DNA of 5,240 nucleotides from Planctomycetota bacterium (GTDB lineage Bacteria > Planctomycetota > Planctomycetia > Gemmatales > Gemmataceae), in assembly GCA_018970845.1 (NCBI GenBank), contig JAGWVO010000273.1:1-5240 (forward strand), given 5' to 3'. Positions 1 through 5,240 of the stretch are shown piece by piece. The number at the start of each line of letters is the position of its first letter. Positions within the stretch are counted from its first letter, which is position 1. The notes under the pieces were generated by a model, which saw nothing but the letters and a program-made list of their open reading frames with translations, searched no databases and was not told where the DNA came from. A program made the position numbers and the translations under genes.

Positions 1-649
1 TGAAAAAGGGAACGATGCGCAGGCGCCAGTCGACCGGGCGGAACACCAAGGTGTCCCCCTTGAAGATGTCGAACTGCACCGACAGGAATGTGAAGTTGGC
101 AAGCTGGTTCGGCCTGCCGTAAAACTCCTCCTGGAACGGGTTGGCGGTGCTTTCGAAGGGCGTGGTCGGGATGGGGGTCTGGCGGGTGTCCACAAGCTGA
201 TTGAGCCGTGCCGTGAGGCTGAAAAAGACATCCTGCCCGATGATCGGAAAGTCGCCCTTGAGAACATTCTGGTTGTACGGATCCCACCAGTGCCCCAATT
301 GGAACGGGTAATCCTCGATCAGCGGATGGTTTCTTCCATAGCGGTCAAGCGCCGGCAGGCCAAGTCGCCAGCGGTCTTCCATGGGGATGTAGTTGCCATC
401 GGACGGCACTTCGCGGGGAATCACCGACGATGGCCCCGTAAAGCCCAGTGGAGGAAAGGTTTCCGTAAAGAGCCAGCCGGGGGCGGAGGGCGTCTCGGAG
501 GGAAGGTTGCCCGTGCCGAACGGAGGCCTTTCCAGCGGCCTGGTGCTGTCGGCGGGTCGTGGCGGTTCAGATTGGGCAAGGCAAGGGGTGGGCATCGCCC
601 CGGCCATGACAGCGGCAATCATTCCGAATATGGATTTGATGCGCCGCAT
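1..649 (-). CDS. Exported planctomycete-type protein of unknown function (N-terminal part, cut by window edge)
   Basis: An open frame starts at the ATG at 649-647 and runs without a stop for 216 codons to the left edge, so the C-terminus is missing. Residues 1-25 form a clear Sec signal peptide: basic MRRIK, a hydrophobic stretch IFGMIAAVMAGAM, then a CLA cleavage site before Q26. The cysteine at 23 is not in a lipobox, so a lipoprotein is unlikely. Residues 26-60 are proline-rich and look like a linker. The folded part has DRWRLGLP (92-99), GHWWDPYNQNVLKGDFPI (119-136), RQTPIPTTPFE (156-166) and FKGDTLVFRPVDWRLRIVPFF (196-216). I recall similar motifs in uncharacterised planctomycete proteins, some of them larger; the alternating aromatic/hydrophobic pattern would fit an outer-membrane or periplasmic beta-rich protein, but that is inference. 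No clear Shine-Dalgarno precedes the ATG. It is divergent from the GlcG/HbpS-like gene. Coding status is firm; function is unknown. Confidence 0.85.
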   Translation of the reverse strand, partial: MRRIKSIFGMIAAVMAGAMPTPCLAQSEPPRPADSTRPLERPPFGTGNLPSETPSAPGWLFTETFPPLGFTGPSSVIPREVPSDGNYIPMEDRWRLGLPALDRYGRNHPLIEDYPFQLGHWWDPYNQNVLKGDFPIIGQDVFFSLTARLNQLVDTRQTPIPTTPFESTANPFQEEFYGRPNQLANFTFLSVQFDIFKGDTLVFRPVDWRLRIVPFF

Positions 650-740
650 GGTTAATCCAACGAGACTGCAATCCCGCAACTGCGGCAAACATCGGCACCG
701 AGTTGACTGTTCCTTAACGAAGATGACGCTTTTACCAATT

Positions 741-760
741 TTTCCGGAAATCGCGGATTT
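741..760. promoter_or_regulatory. Two overlapping palindromes, candidate operator
   Basis: TTTCCGGAAA (741-750) is a perfect 10-base palindrome. It overlaps a second inverted repeat, AAATC-GCG-GATTT (748-760), with 5-base arms and a 3-base spacer. The pair is centred almost exactly in the divergent gap, about 91 bases from one start codon and 94 from the other. That position suits a regulator site controlling both genes, but palindromes this short also occur by chance and no regulator is seen nearby. Confidence 0.25.
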
Positions 761-813
761 GACGACGAGATAAACTGCAGAGGCCTTGCCGATTGTTCCG
801 ATTCTGAGAGTGG

Positions 814-832
814 TCCCGTCCGGTTGACGGGA
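814..832 (+). promoter_or_regulatory. Small hairpin in the leader of the GlcG/HbpS-like gene
   Basis: TCCCGTC (814-820) pairs perfectly with GACGGGA (826-832) around a 5-base loop, CGGTT. Two G-T wobble pairs (812-813 with 833-834) could lengthen the stem. It ends 22 bases before the ATG at 855 and is followed by no T-run, so it is not an intrinsic terminator. It could influence translation or mRNA stability, or it may be chance. Confidence 0.25.
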
Positions 833-854
833 TTCCTCCAACGGATGAAGTTCC

Positions 855-3488
855 ATGGCCAGGCCGCCCCAATCGGGATCCACCCGGCTCCTTTCGCTGG
901 AAAAACTGGAAGACCGCTCCGTGCCAGCCGCGGTTTCGGCAACCCTCACGGGAAACCAGCTTTTTGTCACGGGCACCGATGGACCCGACCGGATCAGGAT
1001 CAGCCAATCCGCCGACAATGCGCGGATTCTTGTGCAAAGCCACGGCGCCACCATCGCCAGTTTCAACGCGGCATCAATCACGGAAATCAGCATCGATGCC
1101 GGCTTGGGCAACGATGTCGTGGGCATCGATCCCAGGGTCGCCAAGACCGTGACCATGTCCGGAGGGGATGGAACCGACATCCTCCAGGGCGGCGGCGGCA
1201 CCACCATGGCCTCGGGCGACGCTGGCGTCATCAACCGCGTCCTGGGCGCCTCGGGCACCAACACCCTGGTGGCCGGTTCCGGCAACGATGTCCTCGCCGG
1301 CGGCAACAACTCCAACAACCTCGTGGTTCCGGGTTCCGCCATGGGGAGGGCCCGCCTCTTCGGCTACGCCGACAAGTCCACCATCACAGGGGCCCCCGCC
1401 GATTTCTCCAGGTTCCTCGCGGCCGTGGCGCCGCCCGACCTGAGTTCCACCCTCGGCCTGCAACCCAGTCCCGCCGCGCAGCAACTCAGCGCCTCCGATG
1501 TGCAGGACCTGCTCAACAGGGCCTCGGCCGCCACGCCCAGCAACGACGCCATCATCGCCATCGTGGATAGGAGCGGACGCATTCTCGGGGTGAAGGTCGA
1601 GGACGGGGTCGATCCGGGAATCCTGGGCGATGTCAACAAGTTTGTCTTCGCGGTGGACGGGGCCGTCGCCATCGCCCGCACCGGGGCCCTGTTCGGCAAC
1701 ATGAACGCACCCCTCACCTCGCGCACCATCCAGTACATCAGCCAGACGACCGTCACCCAGCGGGAAATCGAGTCCTACCCCAGCATCACCGATCCGAATT
1801 CCACCCTGCGCGGCCCGGGAACAGTGGCGCCCATGGGAATCGGCAACCACTTCCCCCCCAATGTGCCGTTCACCCCCCAGGTGGATTTGTTCGGCATCGA
1901 GTACTCCAACCGAGACACCAGCTACCACCCCGCCAACGACCGCATCCACGGCACCGCGGACGACCAGCAACTGCTCCAACGGTTCAATGTCAATTCCGCA
2001 TTCATTCCGCCGGCCATTCCGGAAAGCCAGGAACTCGCGGCGATGGACAGCTTCGGCTACGCTTCCGGCCTGCAGCCGGGCGCCACGCCCCGGGGAATCG
2101 GAACGCTTCCCGGCGGCATCCCGATCACCCGGGTCACCCCCGGGAGCGCCTTCCCCCAAGTGGTCGGCGGCATCGGCGTTTTCTTCCCGGGAAAGACCGG
2201 ATTCGCGACGGAATCGAACTGCTCGCTTGCCAGCAACTACAACCCGTCCAAGCCCGACCGCACGCTCGAGGCCGAGTACATGGCCTTCGCGGCGCTCGGA
2301 GGCACCACGGTCTCCCTCACCACAAGCATCAATCCGACGCCGATTCCCGGGCCCATCGGCGGAGTCGCCCCGGTCAATGGCGTCACGCTGGCCACGGGCC
2401 GAATCGACCTCGTGGGCATCACCCTGCCCGTTTTCGGGCCGCTTCCCAGCGCGGCGTTCCCGGGAGCCAACGGCGCGCCTTTCCTGATCAGCTACGGACA
2501 GTCACTCGGTGGATCGCAGCCATCCCCCAATCCCGGCGCGACCGGCCCGGCGTTCGCCCCCAACCCGTTCAACTTCCCCGAAAATGGCGGACTGGCCCTG
2601 CTGCTCGATCCCGGCGCGGACAACAAGATCAATCCGGATCCGGCAACTGTTCCAGGCATGGCTTTTCCCGGCCTTCCTGTCGACACCACCAAGGTGCCCC
2701 TCCTGGCGGGCACGGCCGTGCCGGAAGGGTTCCTGGTCACGCCCCACGCGGGATCCAATCTGAGCGCCGACGATGTGCAGAAGATGATCGCCCAAGGCGT
2801 GCAGCAAGCCGTTCAAATCCGCGCCGCCATCCGTTTGCCTCTCAACAATTTCACCCGCATGACCTTGGCCGTGGCCGACACGAACGGCGATGTGTTGGGC
2901 CTTTTCCGGATGCCCGACGGAACCACATTCTCCATCGACATCGCCGTGGCCAAGTCGAGGAATGTGGCTTATTACAACAACCCGGCGGAATTGCAGCCGG
3001 TTGACAAGCTTCCGGGCGTGGCGCCGGGAACGGCCTTCACGAACCGGACCTTCCGTTACCTGGCCCTGCCCCGGTATCCGGAAGGCATCGATGGCGCGCC
3101 TCCGGGCTTTTTCTCGCAGTTGAACGACGGCGGCACGAACCCGGCCAACGGAGCCCAGGTGGGGCCACGGCTGCCGGCGTCGGCATTCCAAAGCGTGTTC
3201 GGGTTCGCGGCGTTCCATCCCCAGTCAAACTTCCGCGATCCGTTCAACATCCTGAACCAGAACGGGGTCGTGTTCTTCCCGGGCGCCGTTTCCGTCTACA
3301 AGAACGGCCGAATCGCTGGAGGCGTGGGCATATCAGGTGACGGCGTCGACCAGGATGACGTGGTCACGGCCGCGGCCAAGCAGGGCTACGATTCCATGCC
3401 CGCCGGGGTGCTGCGCGCCGACCTCGTTTTCTTCCGGGGCGCGCGCCTGCCGTTCCAGAAGTTCAACCGCCAACCCAGGATCACCTGA
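855..3488 (+). CDS. Extracellular protein with LEDR motif, RTX-like repeats and two GlcG/HbpS-like (DUF336) domains
   Basis: This is a complete 877-residue frame. An in-frame TGA at 846-848 lies just before the ATG at 855, making it the earliest possible start; only a weak purine-rich GATGAAG precedes it. LEKLEDRSVPA (15-25) is a motif I associate with the N-termini of large planctomycete extracellular proteins; there is no classical hydrophobic signal. Residues 30-150 are beta-rich with three RTX-like nonapeptides. The first GlcG/HbpS-like domain spans about 209-483 (IIAIVDRSGRILGVK, 233-247; TSRTIQYISQ, 288-297) and is degenerate at its C-terminal signature. A Pro/Gly-rich linker covers about 490-630. 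The second domain spans about 635-847, with LAVADTNGDVLGLFRMPDG (671-689), IDIAVAKSRNVAYY (694-707) and the canonical KNGRIAGGVGISGDGVDQDD (816-835). GlcG/HbpS relatives are compact, about 140-residue proteins; HbpS of Streptomyces binds haem outside the cell. Haem binding here is only a possibility, since ligand residues cannot be assigned by eye. Confidence 0.93.
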   Translation: MARPPQSGSTRLLSLEKLEDRSVPAAVSATLTGNQLFVTGTDGPDRIRISQSADNARILVQSHGATIASFNAASITEISIDAGLGNDVVGIDPRVAKTVTMSGGDGTDILQGGGGTTMASGDAGVINRVLGASGTNTLVAGSGNDVLAGGNNSNNLVVPGSAMGRARLFGYADKSTITGAPADFSRFLAAVAPPDLSSTLGLQPSPAAQQLSASDVQDLLNRASAATPSNDAIIAIVDRSGRILGVKVEDGVDPGILGDVNKFVFAVDGAVAIARTGALFGNMNAPLTSRTIQYISQTTVTQREIESYPSITDPNSTLRGPGTVAPMGIGNHFPPNVPFTPQVDLFGIEYSNRDTSYHPANDRIHGTADDQQLLQRFNVNSAFIPPAIPESQELAAMDSFGYASGLQPGATPRGIGTLPGGIPITRVTPGSAFPQVVGGIGVFFPGKTGFATESNCSLASNYNPSKPDRTLEAEYMAFAALGGTTVSLTTSINPTPIPGPIGGVAPVNGVTLATGRIDLVGITLPVFGPLPSAAFPGANGAPFLISYGQSLGGSQPSPNPGATGPAFAPNPFNFPENGGLALLLDPGADNKINPDPATVPGMAFPGLPVDTTKVPLLAGTAVPEGFLVTPHAGSNLSADDVQKMIAQGVQQAVQIRAAIRLPLNNFTRMTLAVADTNGDVLGLFRMPDGTTFSIDIAVAKSRNVAYYNNPAELQPVDKLPGVAPGTAFTNRTFRYLALPRYPEGIDGAPPGFFSQLNDGGTNPANGAQVGPRLPASAFQSVFGFAAFHPQSNFRDPFNILNQNGVVFFPGAVSVYKNGRIAGGVGISGDGVDQDDVVTAAAKQGYDSMPAGVLRADLVFFRGARLPFQKFNRQPRIT
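1101..1301 (+). repeat. RTX-like Gly/Asp nonapeptides within the coding sequence
   Basis: Within the 877-residue protein, three segments fit or nearly fit the calcium-binding beta-roll consensus GGxGxDxUx: GLGNDVVGI (residues 83-91, just upstream of the range given), GGDGTDILQ (103-111) and GSGNDVLAG (141-149). They are spaced out rather than consecutive, so this is at most a degenerate beta-roll or beta-helix. In this family of repeats the Asp/Gly turns bind calcium and stabilise folding after export. The preceding GTDGPDRIRI (40-49) resembles the strand-and-turn units often found next to such repeats. Confidence 0.5.
1479..2303 (+). other. First GlcG/HbpS-like domain (degenerate copy)
   Basis: Residues about 209-483 of the 877-residue protein. 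The domain opens with the helix LSASDVQDLLNRA, then the strand-turn-strand IIAIVDRSGRILGVK, and a helix (NKFVFAVDGAVAIARTGALF) that matches the family's VAKAR helix. After TSRT (288-291) comes an insert of roughly 120 residues before the closing strands GGIPITR and VVGGIGVFFPG. The family's SGDGVDQDD signature is absent; FFPGKTGFATESN stands in its place, and the domain closes with a helix, LEAEYMAFAALGG. Loss of this signature suggests a structural or altered binding role, which is inference. Confidence 0.7.
2757..3395 (+). other. Second GlcG/HbpS-like domain (canonical copy)
   Basis: Residues about 635-847. The order is helix LSADDVQKMIAQGVQQAVQI, strands MTLAVADTNGDVLGLFRM, helix SIDIAVAKSRNVAYY, FTNRTFRYLAL, an insert of about 75 residues, VVFFPGAVSVYKNGRIAGGVGISGDG, then the VDQDDVVTAAAKQGY helix. 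This is the full set of DUF336 landmarks. The insert begins at the same point as in the first copy (FTNRT against LTSRT) and shares a similar SNxRD element (SNFRDPFN against SNRDTSYHP). Confidence 0.85.
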
Positions 3489-3505
3489 GCCGGAAGAACA
3501 GGCTC
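3487..3505. terminator. Weak hairpin between convergent genes, possible bidirectional terminator
   Basis: GAGCC (3487-3491) pairs with GGCTC (3501-3505) around a 9-base loop, filling the whole 17-base gap between the two convergent stop codons (TGA at 3486-3488 and TAG at 3508-3506). The position is right for a shared terminator, but the stem is only 5 base pairs and neither strand has a T-run after it, so the call is weak. Confidence 0.2.
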
Positions 3506-5240
3506 CTAGTGGTTGAACTGGAACGCCTTGGTGTTGATCAGGGCCCAAAGGAGGTCCTGGCAACCCGGCAACCTGTCGTCGTCAACCAGGCTGGAGACTT
3601 GGGCCGCCTCGGCCTGCACGCGGCGCAGGTCGGCATCGAGGTTACGGTGAAACGCCTTCAGTTCAGCGGCCTGGGCGGGCGTCCTCTGGGCGGGATCCGT
3701 GGCCAGGATCTTCGCCACCTGCTCGGGCGGCGAAACCAGGTTCAACGGAAGCTTCGCGTTCGTCGTTGAAATCCGGAACCGGCCAAGCGTGTGCTGGGTG
3801 CCGAAATTCTGGGTGATGATGATCGTGAACTTGCCTTGGCCCGAGGCGAGCTTTCCGATCATTCCCGGGTTCTGCACCTCGAAGGTCGCCGCATGGTTCT
3901 TGCCCGTCTGGGGCATGATGGCCCACCCGGTGGCGGGGTTTCCATCAATGGCGTTGCCGACAGGGAAGCCATCCTGGGAATGGTCGGCAAGGGCGCGCGC
4001 CAGGGGGATGCGTGTGGGGCGCTTCTCGGGGGTCTCGGCATGCTCCAGCGCGAATTCCTGGATCACGAAGTTGCCATTTGCGGAACGCCCGGGGCCCTTG
4101 CCCGGCAGCTTGGGATCCGCAAACACCTCGAGCTTGATGCCGGTGAAGTCCTTGGTGCCCGCGGGAAGCGCGATCTTGAGGATGTCGCGGTCGGGGTTGG
4201 TGCCCGAGGCCAGCCATGATTGATCGGGCTGGAGGGAGTACTCGGCCTTGCCTTGGGAATCCACCTTCTCGGGTTTGAATGTGGTCCAGGTGGGGGCGTT
4301 CCGGTAGCCGGCCTCCCATTGGGGCTGCCTGTCGTCAACGGCCTTGAGCCTTTCGGCCAGGGCCTTTTCCTTGGCGGCCTTGTCCGAACGCATCGCGGCG
4401 AAATCGGACTTCGACTCGCCGATGGCGCCCAGGGCAAGCTCGCGCTCCTTGGGGCTGGGCAACCTTGAAAGAGCCGCCAGGTAGATTTCATCAACGACCG
4501 CGCCGGTGTCCTTCTGCTTGCGCAGGAGTTCAGCCAGCCTGTTGCCGTTGTCCCGCACGGCGTCGCCGACGACGGGCCCGTTGACCAGGTTGAGCACGGG
4601 GCCGAGCATCAGCGTGCCGCTGCGCTCGCATTCGCAGGCGCTCTCGCGGGGAGGCTTGCCGAAAAGCTGGAAGAAGGCGCCCGGAACATCCTGGTTGCTG
4701 TCGAGCATCTGGGCGGCCCGCGCTCCGGGGTTCAGCCCGGGAAGCCGCGAAAGCGATCCGGTCGCCTGGTGAATGGCGTCGTAAAGCACCTCCGCGGGCA
4801 GGCGCCTCGCCAGGGCGTGCGAGTAATTCGTCTCGTCGTCGCTGTTCCAGCGGTTGGTCTTGATTGAATGCTGGTAGACGCGGCTCTTGCAGATCAGCCG
4901 GGTCAACGCGGCGGTGCTGAAGCCGCTCTTGGTGAATTCGGAGGCCAGATAGTCGAGCAGGGCCGGGTTGCTTGGCGGATTGCCCGCCCGGATGTCGTCG
5001 ATCGGCTCGATGATTCCGACGCCCATGAGGTAAGCCCATTGGCGGTTGGCGTAGCTGCGCGCGAAATAGGGGTTTTCCTTGCCCGTGAGCCATGACGCCA
5101 GAGACTGGCGTCTCGAGGATGCAGCTTGCCCGGCGGCGTCGGTTCCGAAGGGGAACTTGGGCGGCGTCACCTGCCCGGTACGGTCATGCTTCACCTCGCC
5201 GGCCTTGGCGTCGGCGACCACCTCCACAAGCGGCTGGGCG
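3506..5240 (-). CDS. DUF1553 (PSD1) family protein with discoidin-like module (C-terminal part, cut by window edge)
   Basis: The frame is open from the right edge to the TAG at 3508-3506, giving at least 577 residues. A GTG at 5227 is in frame, but codons upstream of it read AQPL without a stop and the homologous region continues, so it is not the real start. DUF1553 landmarks are VTPPKFPFG (about 5170-5144), SLASWLTGKENPYFARSYANR (about 5104-5042), GIIEPIDDIR with NPPSNPALLDYLASEF, RLPAEVLYDAIHQATG, CECERSGTLMLGPVLNLVNGP (4630-4568) and DEIYLAALSRLPSPKEREL. A short charged, helical stretch (about 4420-4328) leads into a discoidin-like beta module (about 4300-3758; NGNFVIQEFAL, HSQDGFPVGNAIDGN, LGRFRIS), then the terminal DLLWALINTKAFQFNH. 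Such planctomycete proteins usually carry PSCyt1/cytochrome-type and DUF1549 domains upstream, here outside the window. They are exported; their biochemical role is not established, and a link to polysaccharide use is only a proposal. Confidence 0.93.
   Translation of the reverse strand, partial: AQPLVEVVADAKAGEVKHDRTGQVTPPKFPFGTDAAGQAASSRRQSLASWLTGKENPYFARSYANRQWAYLMGVGIIEPIDDIRAGNPPSNPALLDYLASEFTKSGFSTAALTRLICKSRVYQHSIKTNRWNSDDETNYSHALARRLPAEVLYDAIHQATGSLSRLPGLNPGARAAQMLDSNQDVPGAFFQLFGKPPRESACECERSGTLMLGPVLNLVNGPVVGDAVRDNGNRLAELLRKQKDTGAVVDEIYLAALSRLPSPKERELALGAIGESKSDFAAMRSDKAAKEKALAERLKAVDDRQPQWEAGYRNAPTWTTFKPEKVDSQGKAEYSLQPDQSWLASGTNPDRDILKIALPAGTKDFTGIKLEVFADPKLPGKGPGRSANGNFVIQEFALEHAETPEKRPTRIPLARALADHSQDGFPVGNAIDGNPATGWAIMPQTGKNHAATFEVQNPGMIGKLASGQGKFTIIITQNFGTQHTLGRFRISTTNAKLPLNLVSPPEQVAKILATDPAQRTPAQAAELKAFHRNLDADLRRVQAEAAQVSSLVDDDRLPGCQDLLWALINTKAFQFNH
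3758..4300 (-). other. Discoidin/F5-8C-like module within the DUF1553 protein
   Basis: This segment encodes a beta-rich module: WTTFKPEKVDSQGKAEYSL, the strand DILKIALPAG, FTGIKLEVFADPKLPGKGPG, NGNFVIQEFAL, FPVGNAIDGNPATGWAI, AATFEVQNP, FTIIITQNFGTQHTLGRFRIS. The order (effect on expectation of a ligand, AIDGNxxTGW, LGRFR) is that of galactose-binding-like F5/8 type C folds, which often bind sugars. It sits between the DEIYLAALSRLPSPKE helix and the terminal WALINTKAFQFNH motif of DUF1553. I recall the same arrangement in other planctomycete DUF1553 proteins, so it is probably a subfamily trait. Sugar binding is inferred from the fold only. Confidence 0.6.

Larger units (their letters stand above)
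650..854. promoter_or_regulatory. Divergent intergenic region holding both promoters
   Basis: This 205-base gap separates two divergently transcribed genes, so promoters for both should lie in it. It is visibly richer in A/T than the coding regions around it, mainly at 720-775. I looked for paired -35/-10 boxes. TTGACT (703-708) and TTGACG (759-764) resemble -35 elements, but neither has a good -10 box about 17 bases downstream, so no specific promoter is called. The few frames crossing it are extensions of shadow frames and do not look like genes. The overlapping palindromes and the leader hairpin inside it are listed separately. Confidence 0.6.

Noticed and set aside
613..649. Lipoprotein signal in the left-hand protein, because a cysteine lies near the cleavage region
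   Set aside because: The residues before the cysteine are MPTP, which does not fit the lipobox; the CLA site before Q26 fits ordinary signal peptidase I cleavage better.
290..773. Two plus-strand frames (290-655 and 393-773) opposite the left-hand gene
   Set aside because: Both are antisense to the signal-peptide protein and show no motifs; the composition looks like shadow coding.
703..776. Sigma-70-like promoter built from TTGACT (703-708) or TTGACG (759-764) with TAAACT (771-776)
   Set aside because: No pairing gives a spacer of 16-18 bases: TTGACG to TAAACT is only 6 bases apart, and the region 17 bases after TTGACT reads ACGCTT.
824..1570. A 248-codon plus-strand frame overlapping the start of the 877-residue protein
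   Set aside because: The product is dominated by Arg, His, Gly and Gln repeats, typical of an out-of-frame reading of GC-rich coding DNA. It overlaps the frame that carries the LEDR and RTX-like motifs.
1074..2159. A 361-codon open frame on the minus strand inside the GlcG/HbpS-like gene
   Set aside because: It is fully antisense to a gene with clear domain matches. Its product is a low-complexity, Gly/His/Asp/Val-rich sequence with no recognisable motif, as expected from an antisense frame in GC-rich DNA.
3699..4223. A 174-codon plus-strand frame opposite the DUF1553 gene
   Set aside because: It lies antisense to the well-recognised discoidin-like part of the DUF1553 protein and has no motif of its own.
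5225..5227. GTG as the start codon of the DUF1553 gene
   Set aside because: The frame remains open upstream to the window edge, and DUF1553 proteins normally have long N-terminal domains before this point, so this GTG is most likely an internal valine codon.

Overview
The window is a GC-rich stretch of bacterial DNA that most likely comes from a planctomycete, probably near Gemmata and its relatives. This rests on three protein signatures: an N-terminal LEKLEDR motif, a large DUF1553-type (PSD1) protein ending in a variant of the usual WALxNTxxFxFNH tail, and a secreted protein of a type I associate with planctomycetes (DRWRLGxP, LKGDFPI, RQTPIPTT motifs). The assignment is from memory of these families; no search was run.

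Layout: (1) bases 1-649, minus strand: the N-terminal 216 residues of an exported protein of unknown function, running off the left edge. (2) Bases 650-854: a 205-base divergent intergenic region, which must hold the promoters of both flanking genes. It has a pair of overlapping short palindromes at its midpoint and a small hairpin just before the plus-strand gene. (3) Bases 855-3488, plus strand: a complete 877-residue protein with an LEDR motif, RTX-like glycine/aspartate repeats, and two GlcG/HbpS-like (DUF336) domains, the first degenerate and the second canonical. (4) Bases 3489-3505: a 17-base convergent gap with a short hairpin. (5) Bases 3506-5240, minus strand: the C-terminal part (at least 577 residues) of a DUF1553 protein carrying a discoidin-like module before its terminal motif; it runs off the right edge.

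All three genes look like cell-envelope or extracellular proteins. The left pair is divergent and the right pair convergent, so none of the three visible genes is co-transcribed with another; any operon partners lie outside the window. I see no RNA genes, mobile elements, CRISPR arrays or phage genes. The most unusual object is the tandem GlcG/HbpS protein, whose two halves appear to share the same internal insertion. I do not see a convincing new multi-gene system here.
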